Shown piece by piece: positions 9,189 through 16,505 of a DNA stretch of 40,822 nt. The translations under genes were made by a program, and so were the position numbers. The DNA comes from Oscillospiraceae bacterium (GTDB lineage Bacteria; Bacillota; Clostridia; Oscillospirales; SIG627): positions 1-40,822 of the forward strand of contig SVQO01000020.1 in NCBI GenBank assembly GCA_015065325.1. Reading direction: 5' to 3'. The notes beneath the pieces are model-generated. The model was not told the origin of the DNA. It saw nothing but the letters and a program-made list of their open reading frames with translations, and did no database searches. Numbering within the stretch: position 1 is the first letter of the stretch; the number at the start of each line of letters is the position of its first letter.

Positions 9189-10223
9189 TCAGTTTCTTTT
9201 CAGATCAATGAAATCACAAAGGCGGTTCCAGTCGGTACGGCTGAAATAGTGCAGACCGGGACGGATGTGATAGGCAAGATCCCCCTCAGGGAAGAATTCA
9301 TCGTCGCTTGTCAGACGATCCTCGCAAACAAATCCGTTTCGGAAAGCGGGGGAAGCGGCAACGCAGGAGAGGAATTCGTTTCTCGGATCTGCCCATTCGT
9401 CCTCGGAGGCACTGCCCACCAGAACCTTCCCGGCGGCACATACTGCCAGAAGATAGTGCTGGTCGAAGGGCATATTGCTTTCGTTGCCCTTGTACCGGAA
9501 ATAGTTTTCGCAGAACCAATAGGGGAAGCGGTTGCAGATCGCCTCTATACTCTCGCCTTTTTTGTCTCTGGAAAGGCTGGCACCCGCACAGCCGGAGTCG
9601 TTGGAGTAAGCTGCAAAGAAGCGGGGATCGTTTGCCGCCGTCCAAAGTGCGGTCTTTCCGAGACGGGAGTGTCCGCAGACCGTGCCGTGCTCGTGATCCA
9701 GCTCGGGAAGAGTCAGCGCGTAGTCCATCAGGCGCATTGCCGCCCACGCCCACATAGAGATCTTTCCGCAGTCGGCGGGATCGTGGCGCACGCCGTCTTC
9801 GTAAAGCACACCTGCCAGACCGTTTGTAAAATCGTCGTTGTCGGAGGTGACGTCGTTGTAGTAGAAGGATAGAATGGCGTATCCGCGGTCAACGATCTCC
9901 TCCGTCGGCTGATGACGGTCGGGAATGTCGGGACGGAAGTTCGGCATAATGAAGAAGGGATGCTTTCCCTCTTTCGTGGGGATGGTGGCGTGGAAGGGGA
10001 AGGAGAATTCCTTTCCGCCTACGGTACATTCCATCAAAACTCTGCGGCAATTTGCCTTGCCCGCGCAGAATTTGGGGATCGCCTGCTCCTTTTCCACGGT
10101 GAATCGGAGGTTTTCGGGCTTGGGCGGGAGCTTTCCGTATTCCTGCTCCTCCAGCAAAGCAAACATTTCCTCGCGGGTCTTCAGATCGGGCAGAGCCATT
10201 TTTTCAAGCAATTCTTGTAACAT
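9189..10223 (-). CDS. CE15-like alpha/beta-hydrolase (putative glucuronoyl esterase)
   Basis: A 344-residue alpha/beta-hydrolase resembling carbohydrate esterase family 15. The nucleophile elbow is GHSRLGK with serine near residue 186, in the family's G-x-S-R-x-GK form. It is followed by SNDSGCAGAS, then PFDQHYLLA, and a C-terminal GLHYFSRTDW carrying the likely catalytic histidine. Family members cleave esters between glucuronic acid and lignin alcohols, or other sugar acid esters. No signal peptide is seen, so a cytoplasmic substrate is more likely. The start at 10223 has AAAGGA 7 bases upstream; the frame reaches further up but would cross the promoter. First gene of a probable operon with the YD-repeat gene. 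The exact substrate is unknown. Confidence 0.75.
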   Translation of the reverse strand: MLQELLEKMALPDLKTREEMFALLEEQEYGKLPPKPENLRFTVEKEQAIPKFCAGKANCRRVLMECTVGGKEFSFPFHATIPTKEGKHPFFIMPNFRPDIPDRHQPTEEIVDRGYAILSFYYNDVTSDNDDFTNGLAGVLYEDGVRHDPADCGKISMWAWAAMRLMDYALTLPELDHEHGTVCGHSRLGKTALWTAANDPRFFAAYSNDSGCAGASLSRDKKGESIEAICNRFPYWFCENYFRYKGNESNMPFDQHYLLAVCAAGKVLVGSASEDEWADPRNEFLSCVAASPAFRNGFVCEDRLTSDDEFFPEGDLAYHIRPGLHYFSRTDWNRLCDFIDLKRN

Positions 10224-10255
10224 AGTGCATTCCTTTCCTTTTGTATCATACTGAC

Positions 10256-10287
10256 TTGATTTTATCACGGTTTTGTGATATAAACAA
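10256..10287. promoter_or_regulatory. Interleaved divergent promoters with a palindromic site
   Basis: Rightward: TTGATT 10256-10261, 17 bases, TATAAA 10279-10284. Leftward: TTGTTT (complement of 10282-10287), 17 bases, TAAAAT (complement of 10259-10264). The two promoters cover the same DNA, each -10 sitting on the other's -35. Between them is the inverted repeat TATCAC (10263-10268) / GTGATA (10275-10280), a likely operator. Confidence 0.55.
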
Positions 10288-10315
10288 GAGGTAAAGAGTA
10301 TTTTGGAGGATTTTT

Positions 10316-10486
10316 ATGGAACCGAAGGATTATCAGGTTGCCCGAATCGAAGGGGAATACGCTTACCTTCACGATCTTTCGGGAGCTTGCAATGAGGACC
10401 TTTTTATTGCGCTGGCACTTTTGCCGCCCGGTGTGGATGAAGGAAGCCGATTGCACTACGAAGCTTTTGAGTACACCTTGCTTTAA
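10316..10486 (+). CDS. Small DUF3006-like protein
   Basis: A 56-residue acidic protein, with GGAGG 6 bases before its ATG. The pattern of an N-terminal R-x-E-G-x-Y-A strand, an acidic turn, then LLPPGVDEGS resembles the small DUF3006 fold, in which a loop of the form LP-x-G-x-x-EG is typical. The resemblance is from motif memory only. It is transcribed rightward from the shared divergent promoter and is followed after 35 bases by a membrane protein gene. It lies opposite the CE15 esterase gene. Confidence 0.65.
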   Translation: MEPKDYQVARIEGEYAYLHDLSGACNEDLFIALALLPPGVDEGSRLHYEAFEYTLL

Positions 10487-10521
10487 AAGCGGTGGAATAT
10501 AAATTTTAAGGAGTGGGAATT

Positions 10522-11085
10522 ATGTTTGGGTACGAAAACGGTAAAAAAATTGCATCCCTGGGCTTTCTTTTGGCAACGGCTCTGATCGTCGTGCAGCTTG
10601 GAGCCTCTTTTTTTCTGGTTAGGGCTTTAGGCTTTAATCCCGAGCTTTTGTCCGTGCTTTCCTTGCTGTCGAGCGTATCATATCTGCTTGTAGCGGGCGG
10701 CTATTTTCTTATGTGGATGAGCCGAAAGGAATTTCTGGATTTTGTTACGGCAGGACTTGCGGCTGCGACGGTGGTCGTTCCAATCTTTATGCTTTGGATC
10801 TTGAAGTTCCCCGCGGTGTTTTACTCGATGCTGATGGCATTGATCTGGGCTGCACTTTATTTTTCTGTGGCACTTCGGGCGAAAAATCGAAATTCCACGC
10901 TCGCCCTTTTGCTTTGCGGCGTCGCTTTTTTCCAGGTTCTTTCTATGTTTCTTCCCGTGGTCACCGGCGGTGTGCCTGCCGATGGTTCGCTGAGGCTTTA
11001 TGCGATGAATTTCGTATCTCTGATCTCTCTGGCGGTAAAGCTTGGCGGAGCGGGGCTCTGCTTCCTTGCGACCAAAATGAATTGA
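10522..11085 (+). CDS. Multi-span membrane protein, unknown function
   Basis: A 187-residue very hydrophobic protein with about six predicted membrane helices (near residues 10-32, 38-60, 67-88, 93-112, 120-142 and 160-182). No recognised motif or family. The start at 10522 is preferred because GGAG lies 8 bases upstream; a GTG at 10513 would overlap that site. Probably co-transcribed with the 56-residue gene before it and ended by the terminator at 11103. Confidence 0.7.
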   Translation: MFGYENGKKIASLGFLLATALIVVQLGASFFLVRALGFNPELLSVLSLLSSVSYLLVAGGYFLMWMSRKEFLDFVTAGLAAATVVVPIFMLWILKFPAVFYSMLMALIWAALYFSVALRAKNRNSTLALLLCGVAFFQVLSMFLPVVTGGVPADGSLRLYAMNFVSLISLAVKLGGAGLCFLATKMN

Positions 11086-11102
11086 AAAGCCGGAGATGCG
11101 AA

Positions 11103-11141
11103 AACTCCCTTCCCGATGTGCGTGGGAAGGGAGTTTTTTTT
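11103..11141. terminator. Bidirectional terminator
   Basis: A perfect 12-bp stem AACTCCCTTCCC / GGGAAGGGAGTT with a 9-base loop is followed by a T8 run on the plus strand. It separates the rightward membrane protein gene from the leftward phosphatase gene whose stop is at 11140. Confidence 0.88.
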
Positions 11142-11586
11142 ATTTGATCTGTTTCCAAAGGGCGTCCAGCCCCATTTTTACGTCGGCGTAGGTCTCCTCA
11201 AAGTTTCCCGTGTACCAAGGATCGGAAATATCACGGTTCAGTCCTGTGTAGGACAGGAGCGATGCCACCTTGTGTCCGTTTTTTCCAATGAAGGGGGCAA
11301 GATTTCTGCGGTTGTTTTCATCCATAATGATAATCAGATCCGCTTCGTCGCATTCAGCAGCAGTGATCCTCTGCGCGTATTTTCCCTTGCAGGAAATCCC
11401 CAGACGCTCCAGCACCCGTCGGGTCCCCGGATGAACGGGATTGCCCAGCTCCTCGCAGCTGGTGGCACGGCTCGTGATGAGAAAATCCTTTTCCCGTCCC
11501 TCCTTCTTTACCGTATCGCGGAACAGAAATTCCGCCATGGTACTGCGGCAAATATTGCCGTGGCATACGAAAACGATGCGCTTCAT
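11140..11586 (-). CDS. Low-molecular-weight protein tyrosine phosphatase
   Basis: A 148-residue enzyme. The phosphate loop CHGNICRS starts at Cys8 (nucleophile) with Arg14, and the general-acid motif SDPWYTGNFEETY is near residue 122. These are the complete catalytic features of LMW-PTPs, which remove phosphate from tyrosine (or arginine in some Firmicutes) in the cytoplasm. Length is typical. AAAGGAG lies 7 bases before the ATG. It is the last gene of the five-gene leftward operon and starts 1 base after the stop of the ferredoxin gene, so translation is probably linked. Confidence 0.93.
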   Translation of the reverse strand: MKRIVFVCHGNICRSTMAEFLFRDTVKKEGREKDFLITSRATSCEELGNPVHPGTRRVLERLGISCKGKYAQRITAAECDEADLIIIMDENNRRNLAPFIGKNGHKVASLLSYTGLNRDISDPWYTGNFEETYADVKMGLDALWKQIK

Positions 11587-11587
11587 A

Positions 11588-12469
11588 TCATTTCTCCTTT
11601 GCCCGCAGGCTTTCTTTTTTCTTGAATTTTTCGACTTGGATCGCGCCTTTGGCGCAGGCGCTCAGACATTCTCCGCAGCGGATGCAGTCTGCGCTGTTGG
11701 GGTTCTCTCGAACGGAAATACCCAGCTTGCACGCCTTTTGACAAGCACCGCAGGAGATGCATTTCATTTCGTCAATGCGGTAGCGGTAAAGAGCAAAGCG
11801 GTTGAACAGTCCGTACAGAGCGCCGAGCGGGCACAGGTATCGGCAAAACGGGCGGTATATCAGAACGGAAGCAACGAGGATCACGGCGAGAACGGAGAGC
11901 TTCCAAACGTAAAGATCTCCGAGAGCGTTTTGCAAAAAGGGATTTAAAAGCACCAACGGGATTCCCGCCTCCAGCGTTCCCGCGGGGCAGATGTATTTAC
12001 AGAACCAAGGATCGCCCCCTCCCGCGGCGTTGTGGAGAAGCGTGGGCAATACCAGGACAAACAGTGCCAAAAGCAGGTAACGAAGCCGCCGAAGGTGCTT
12101 TTCTAAGGGGAGCTTTTTTACCTTTTTGGGAAAGGGGATCTTGTGCAGAAGATCCTGGATCAGTCCGAAGGGGCATAAAAATCCGCAGATCAACCGACCG
12201 AACACTGTTCCCAAAACGGTCAAAATGCCCAGCACGTACAGAGCCGCGTGAAAGGAGCCCGTTCCCAGTGCGGACTGCAGGGAGCCGATGGGGCAGGAGC
12301 CAAGCGCACCCGGACAGGAGTAACAGTTCAGACCGGGAGAGCAAAGGCTCTTAAGCTCGCCCGTGTAGATCCTTCCCGTACGAAAGCCTATCAGGTGTCC
12401 GTTAGACAGGGCGGCGAAGGCACATTGTATGAAAAGGCGGATCTTGCCCCGTTTTTTCTTCTTAGCCAA
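11588..12469 (-). CDS. Membrane 4Fe-4S protein (NapH/polyferredoxin type)
   Basis: A 293-residue membrane protein with about four helices and several iron-sulfur motifs. An N-terminal CSPGLNCYSCP and a FLCPFGL motif are typical of NapH/CcoG-like proteins, and further CxxxCP motifs recur at CKYICPAG and CRYLCPLG. Two ferredoxin motifs follow at the C-terminus (CISCGACQKAC, CIRCGECLSAC). In the family, such proteins carry electrons through the membrane. The start is TTG at 12469, overlapping the stop of the CXXC mini-gene (TTGGCTAA), with GGAG 10 bases upstream; no ATG serves better. Context suggests it reduces the CXXC peptide and the thioredoxin lipoprotein outside the cell. That chain is inference. 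Confidence 0.85.
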   Translation of the reverse strand: MAKKKKRGKIRLFIQCAFAALSNGHLIGFRTGRIYTGELKSLCSPGLNCYSCPGALGSCPIGSLQSALGTGSFHAALYVLGILTVLGTVFGRLICGFLCPFGLIQDLLHKIPFPKKVKKLPLEKHLRRLRYLLLALFVLVLPTLLHNAAGGGDPWFCKYICPAGTLEAGIPLVLLNPFLQNALGDLYVWKLSVLAVILVASVLIYRPFCRYLCPLGALYGLFNRFALYRYRIDEMKCISCGACQKACKLGISVRENPNSADCIRCGECLSACAKGAIQVEKFKKKESLRAKEK

Positions 12470-12599
12470 TTCCGATACACTCCAAACAAATCATAACTGC
12501 CTTGCTCCAAACCGAATCGGGCCCTCCGCCCAGAGAACCGAGTGCGATCAAAGCAACGCCCAGGGACAAAAACACGGCGGGGAGGAGCAGCTTTTTCAT
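12462..12599 (-). CDS. CD1871A-like CXXC mini-protein
   Basis: A 45-residue peptide. It has a positively charged start (MKK), one membrane helix over about residues 4-25, and a C-terminal CLEC (a CxxC pair) followed by IGIG. This matches the pattern of the CD1871A family of small CXXC proteins found in Clostridia between a thioredoxin-like gene and a 4Fe-4S membrane protein gene. Its ATG overlaps the TGA of the thioredoxin gene (ATGA), and its own stop overlaps the start of the ferredoxin gene, so the three are translationally coupled. A strong GGAGGAGG lies 4 bases before the start. It probably passes electrons or disulfides between its two neighbours. Confidence 0.85.
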   Translation of the reverse strand: MKKLLLPAVFLSLGVALIALGSLGGGPDSVWSKAVMICLECIGIG

Positions 12600-13165
12600 C
12601 GAACCTCCTCCATCAGGTCTTCGATCACGCTTTCCCACTGTTCCTTGGACATAGAGCCGGTATAGACCTCGCCCACCCGGTTTCCGTTTTTATCCACGAA
12701 GACCGTGGTAGGGACGACTTGTACCTGCCCCAAAAAAGCGTCGTTCAGATCCTCGTTGGGGAGAATGTGCAGATAATCCGCACCGGTCTGATCAATGATT
12801 TTTTCGGCTTTGCTCTTTTGGGAGGAAATGACCTTGCCGTTTGGATCGGTTACGTCCAGAACGATGCCGATGACTTGAAAATTTTCCCCTCCCGCATCGT
12901 CCAGTTCACCAAGATCCGGCATCTCGTTGATGCAGGGACCGCAAAAGGTTGCCCAGATATTGACCATGGTCAATTCGCAGTTTTCAAACACGTCCTCATC
13001 GACTGTGTTCCCCTTCAGATCCTTTGCGGTAAAGGAGCCGAAAACGCTATCGCCGCTTTCGGAAGAATCGTAATCGTCATCGTCATCATCGTTGCTGCTT
13101 CTGCCGCATCCGCTGAGAAGCAGGGCAAGTGCCAGCATACAAAGAAAAATTCTTTTCAGTTTCAT
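12596..13165 (-). CDS. TlpA-like thioredoxin lipoprotein
   Basis: A 189-residue lipoprotein. The signal peptide ends in the lipobox LLSGC with Cys20 as the lipid-anchored residue. It is followed by a low-complexity linker with six aspartates, then a thioredoxin fold with the active site WATFCGPC (Cys75, Cys78) and the cis-proline region VVPTTVFVD. Members of the TlpA/ResA group act outside the membrane as disulfide reductases. GAGGAAA is placed before the ATG. It is second in the leftward operon and overlaps the CXXC mini-gene by 4 bases. The target protein is unknown; there are no cytochrome c genes in view. Confidence 0.9.
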   Translation of the reverse strand: MKLKRIFLCMLALALLLSGCGRSSNDDDDDDYDSSESGDSVFGSFTAKDLKGNTVDEDVFENCELTMVNIWATFCGPCINEMPDLGELDDAGGENFQVIGIVLDVTDPNGKVISSQKSKAEKIIDQTGADYLHILPNEDLNDAFLGQVQVVPTTVFVDKNGNRVGEVYTGSMSKEQWESVIEDLMEEVR

Positions 13166-13181
13166 TTTATTTCCTCACTTT

Positions 13182-13826
13182 TTATAAAATGGTGTGAATG
13201 ACTTCGTACAGCTCCTCGGGGGTACGTGCAAAATGCTCTGCGCCTGCCTTGAGCAGAACGCTTTCGTCGCGAAAGCCCCAGGTAACGGCAATGCAGGGAA
13301 CTGCGGCGTTTTGGGCGGTCTTTACGTCCACCTCGGAATCACCGATATAAATGCAAGCATCCTTGGTTCCGCCCAATACCCTCAGGGCGTATTCGATGGG
13401 ATCCGCCGCAGGCTTGCGGGGAATATCCTCCCGCTGACCCAGTGCAAGAGGGAAGGAGGGGAAAAAGCGCTTCCCGATCCCCTCGGTGGCTTCGTGGGGC
13501 TTGTTGGATACGATCCCGCAAACAAAGCCCTCGTCCTCCAGCCTTTTCAAAGCCGCGGGTAAGCCCTCGTAAGGACCGCTTTGATCCATTGCGTGCAGTG
13601 CGTAATAGGGGCGGAAAATATCCAGCACCCGAGCCCGCTCCTCCTCGTTTTCCTCGGGAAGAAGATTCTCGATCAGCTTGACGACACCGTTGCCCACTGC
13701 AAGACGAACTTCCTCGGGACTCCGCTCGGGGTGCCCCGTTTCTCTCAAGGCGAAATTTACGGAATCGGTAATATCCCGAAGGGTATCCATCAGGGTTCCG
13801 TCTAAATCGAAAAGAAGAATTTTCAC
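13182..13826 (-). CDS. HAD hydrolase, phosphoglycolate phosphatase-like
   Basis: A 214-residue HAD-superfamily phosphatase. Motif I is FDLDGTLMDT near residue 5, motif II is VSNKPHE, and motif III-IV is KPAADP...YIGDSEVD, typical of the Gph/PGP group. The start is a GTG at 13826 with GAGG 8 bases upstream; an in-frame ATG 12 codons earlier has no good site and would overlap the promoter. The promoter reads TTGTAT, 17 bases, TAAACT on the minus strand (13853-13881). First gene of the operon that continues into the thioredoxin, CXXC and ferredoxin genes with a 16-base gap. Substrate specificity cannot be read from sequence. Confidence 0.88.
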   Translation of the reverse strand: MKILLFDLDGTLMDTLRDITDSVNFALRETGHPERSPEEVRLAVGNGVVKLIENLLPEENEEERARVLDIFRPYYALHAMDQSGPYEGLPAALKRLEDEGFVCGIVSNKPHEATEGIGKRFFPSFPLALGQREDIPRKPAADPIEYALRVLGGTKDACIYIGDSEVDVKTAQNAAVPCIAVTWGFRDESVLLKAGAEHFARTPEELYEVIHTIL

Positions 13827-13852
13827 AAAAAATACCTCGTTTATTTTTTCCC

Positions 13853-13881
13853 AGTTTAGCATAAAAAAACGGAAAATACAA
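13853..13881 (-). promoter_or_regulatory. Promoter of the HAD-thioredoxin-ferredoxin-PTP operon
   Basis: On the minus strand TTGTAT (complement of 13876-13881) and TAAACT (complement of 13853-13858) are 17 bases apart, 27 bases upstream of the GTG start. Confidence 0.55.
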
Positions 13882-13896
13882 TGGCTTTGCGTAAAA

Positions 13897-13928
13897 AGCG
13901 CGTCCCGTTTTTTCGGGACGCGCTTTAT
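13897..13928. terminator. Hairpin before the phage cassette
   Basis: A GC-rich 10-bp stem GCGCGTCCCG / CGGGACGCGC with a T6 loop is preceded by AAAA and followed by TTTATG. It isolates the cassette from upstream transcription and could also act on the other strand. No gene ends into it from the left on the plus strand. Confidence 0.6.
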
Positions 13929-13935
13929 GTTGTCA

Positions 13936-13965
13936 TTGCGTGTCAGTACTGTTTTCGTGTATGAT
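13936..13965 (+). promoter_or_regulatory. Promoter of the phage-derived cassette
   Basis: TTGCGT 13936-13941 and TATGAT 13960-13965 with an 18-base spacer, just upstream of the holin gene. A second possible -35, TTGTCA, lies at 13930. Confidence 0.45.
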
Positions 13966-14003
13966 CTGCCCGTACCCGCAGTAAACGAGAAGGAGGATAA
14001 AAA

Positions 14004-14333
14004 ATGGAATGGTTTACAGAAGGCTTAAGCGAATGTGTTTTTGCGCTTCTTGGCATTGCTCTGACCCTTTTGGCGTCTCGGATCGGCGCTCTTGCGGGAA
14101 GGCTTGCAAGAGAGAAGCTGCAGGATGAAAGAGTACGGGAGGTAGCAGCTACCTGTGTCCGCGCAGTGGAGCAAATGTATAAGGACCGAAGCGGCAAGGA
14201 AAAACTGGAGAAAGCTCTTTTGATGGGGGAAAAGCTTTTGATGAAGAAGGGGATCCGCATTGGTGCACAAGAGCTTCGCGTGGTGTTGGAGGCGGCGCTT
14301 TCCGAGGCGAAAGGAGCGTTTCGGGAAAAATGA
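14004..14333 (+). CDS. Phage holin, LLH-family-like
   Basis: A 109-residue protein with one N-terminal membrane helix (about residues 8-30), then an amphipathic helical region with VRAVEQMY and a G-x-x-K/L-rich tail. This layout is that of the LLH (Lactobacillus phage type) holins. In phages the holin lets the endolysin cross the membrane. AAGGAGG lies 8 bases before the start. It opens a four-gene cassette and overlaps the next gene by ATGA. No other phage genes flank it. Confidence 0.75.
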   Translation: MEWFTEGLSECVFALLGIALTLLASRIGALAGRLAREKLQDERVREVAATCVRAVEQMYKDRSGKEKLEKALLMGEKLLMKKGIRIGAQELRVVLEAALSEAKGAFREK

Positions 14334-14734
14334 AACTGATCACCATTTTGGGAACCCTCACGGGAGTTCTCATCAGTTTGGGAACTCTTGTAACCGTCAC
14401 GGTTCCCGCTTTGCGGAATAAACTGAAAAAGGGACTTCTTCGCGGAGAGGAGACGGAGCGGGAGCTCCGCGCCATCCGACTGCTTTTGGAGGAGCACGTA
14501 GCAAAAGACGAGGAGCTTCGCGAAGAATTGGCATTGCAAAAGGAGGTGGATCTTTGTGTGCTTCGGGATCTGATCACGGGGATCTATTTCCGACGTGCCA
14601 AGGAAAAAAGGATCCACACCTACGAATTGGAGGATGCTTCCGCCTTGCACGATCTGTATCGTCGTCGCGGCGGTAATTCTTACGTGCACACCCTTTACGG
14701 GCAGATGACCGGTGAATGGGAAATCATTCAATAG
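14330..14734 (+). CDS. Membrane-anchored coiled-coil protein of the phage cassette
   Basis: A 134-residue protein. The N-terminal 25 residues form a membrane helix, and residues 30-75 are charged and rich in E, L and R, probably a coiled coil. The remainder has no recognised motif and ends in a conserved-looking YxxRGGNSYVHTLY segment. The start overlaps the holin stop. It probably works with the holin or anchors the fibre protein, but this is only inferred from the position. Confidence 0.6.
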   Translation: MKLITILGTLTGVLISLGTLVTVTVPALRNKLKKGLLRGEETERELRAIRLLLEEHVAKDEELREELALQKEVDLCVLRDLITGIYFRRAKEKRIHTYELEDASALHDLYRRRGGNSYVHTLYGQMTGEWEIIQ

Positions 14735-14747
14735 AAAAGGAGAAAAA

Positions 14748-16505
14748 ATGAGAGAGATCGTATTTGATTTGACACAGGATTCGTATTTTCCCAAGATCGC
14801 CTTCGGTGGCTTTGAGGGAGAGCACAACGCAACCAGGCTTGCCTTACGCTTGCCCGAGCGACTGCTTGCAGCGGATGCAGTATATTATATGGTGTTTGAA
14901 ACGGAGAAAAACGACGAAGTGATCTTTTCCACACCGCTTCTTGCGGAGGGGAATTTGATCGGAACTGCTTTGCCGAAGCAGGTCATGGTTTCTCCCGCCG
15001 TAAAGGTACACGCCGCCGCCTATCGCAGACAGGGCGAGGAATTGACGGAGATCGCCAAAAGTCCCCGCGTGATTTTGGAGATCAAGTATCCCGAGTCCGA
15101 GGTACAGACCGAGCTTTCCCGCGACGGCGGCGGGATTCCCGGGCTTGTGATCGAGTCGGCATTGCTTCCTCACAGCGAAAATCCTGTCAGCTCCCGTGCT
15201 CTTCACGGTGAGATCACAGCCTTACGGGGAGAACAGCTGCAAAGCGCTTTCGTAGATGAGAACGGGGATCTGGTCTTAAAAAAGAAAAACCGTACCGCGT
15301 TGACTGCGGGAAACGTGATCGGCCCTCAAGGAGAGAAGGGAGATCGGGGTGAAAAAGGAGATCAGGGTGAAAAAGGAGATCAGGGTGAAAAGGGAGAAAG
15401 GGGAACCGACGGCAAAGACGGAATCGACGGCAAGGACGGAATCGACGGCAAGGACGGAATCGACGGCAAGGATGGAAAAAACGCTGATTATTCCCTCGTA
15501 GCCAATGCTCTAAAAGGGGCAGTAAGCGGTTCGGCGGTTTCTCTGAAGGACGTTTCGCCTTTTGAACACGAGATCAAGGTGAAGGTGTCCGGCGTTCCTT
15601 TGGAAGACGGAAAAGGCGATTTGTATTTTGAGAATATAGAATTGCATGCTACCGGCGAGCCTTATCTCAACGGTGGCGGCGTATATACCGTCAGCGGTTG
15701 GCAATGGGACAGTAGCGGAGAGTTGCACTTGAATTTTGAAGGCGGTTTTTATTGTAGTTTAAGCACAGCCACTCTTGAACCGATCCCCGAAGAATTACCG
15801 ATCGGCACGGAGCTTTATTACGATTTGGATACCGATTCCCTGTATGAATGGGTGAGAGGGAGCTCCGTATCCTTGACCAAGTGCGGAAAGAACCTGGTCG
15901 ATCAAGAAGGCTTTGTCGGAAAGCAATGTGTAAAAAATGAAAAGAAAAATCTTGTGCTTACTATGGAAGGGACCAACACCAGCAGATGGTCCGGCACCTG
16001 CAATATCGTCCCCATAGAAGCGAATACTCCCTTTACGCTTTCTTTCAGACTGATTGCAAACAATATCGATTTGGAGCAGTATCATAAGACCTTCGGTCTG
16101 CAAATCACCTATGAAGACAATACCACTTACGTGGTCGGCACGGATCGGTTTGATACGGCTTCTTCCGGCGAAAGAGTCAAGCTGAAAACGCTCACCCGCC
16201 CCAAAAAGGTAACGATGATTTCGCTGTATATCTTGCCCGAATCGGTGGTTGGCAGCTCCATTGAATTTACCGATTTTCAAATCGAGCTTGGAACAACCGT
16301 CTCGGAATACGAGGTGTACAAAGAGCCTGAGACCTGTGCCCCTGACAAGGACGGCACGGTTACGGGTATCGTCGGAAAAGGAGAAAGCGTGACCCTTATG
16401 ACGAACACCCCCGGAGCAATTATTACGGCAGAATATAACCGCGATCTGGTCAAGGTAATCCAAAGACTGGAAAGCGCACTGATTACCACAGGAGGAGATT
16501 TGTGA
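14748..16505 (+). CDS. BppU-like baseplate/fibre protein with collagen-like repeat
   Basis: A 585-residue protein. The N-terminal 120 residues resemble the BppU baseplate upper-protein domain of Gram-positive phages. Residues about 192-245 are 18 uninterrupted Gly-X-Y triplets (GEK, GDQ, GKD, GID and similar). The C-terminal 340 residues include a stretch resembling a carbohydrate-binding beta-sandwich (near 390-530). Collagen-like segments form trimeric shafts in phage fibres, and the C-terminal part would be the binding tip. The start at 14748 has AAAGGAG and precedes the frame's earlier ATG at 14712, which lies inside the previous gene. The triplets are coded by 18-base tandem DNA repeats, a likely site of length change. 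Its last bases overlap the amidase start. Confidence 0.7.
   Translation: MREIVFDLTQDSYFPKIAFGGFEGEHNATRLALRLPERLLAADAVYYMVFETEKNDEVIFSTPLLAEGNLIGTALPKQVMVSPAVKVHAAAYRRQGEELTEIAKSPRVILEIKYPESEVQTELSRDGGGIPGLVIESALLPHSENPVSSRALHGEITALRGEQLQSAFVDENGDLVLKKKNRTALTAGNVIGPQGEKGDRGEKGDQGEKGDQGEKGERGTDGKDGIDGKDGIDGKDGIDGKDGKNADYSLVANALKGAVSGSAVSLKDVSPFEHEIKVKVSGVPLEDGKGDLYFENIELHATGEPYLNGGGVYTVSGWQWDSSGELHLNFEGGFYCSLSTATLEPIPEELPIGTELYYDLDTDSLYEWVRGSSVSLTKCGKNLVDQEGFVGKQCVKNEKKNLVLTMEGTNTSRWSGTCNIVPIEANTPFTLSFRLIANNIDLEQYHKTFGLQITYEDNTTYVVGTDRFDTASSGERVKLKTLTRPKKVTMISLYILPESVVGSSIEFTDFQIELGTTVSEYEVYKEPETCAPDKDGTVTGIVGKGESVTLMTNTPGAIITAEYNRDLVKVIQRLESALITTGGDL
15343..15480 (+). repeat. 18-base tandem repeats coding the collagen-like shaft
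   Basis: Two runs of 18-base units: GGAGATCAGGGTGAAAAA-type copies (about 15355-15395) and GACGGCAAGGACGGAATC-type copies (about 15410-15475). Each unit codes for two Gly-X-Y triplets and three to four copies are nearly identical, so slippage could change length in steps of six residues. Confidence 0.8.

Noticed and set aside
15343-15480. Regular 18-base repeats as a possible CRISPR array
   Set aside because: Units are contiguous with no unique spacers, stay in frame and code for Gly-X-Y triplets; no cas genes are present.
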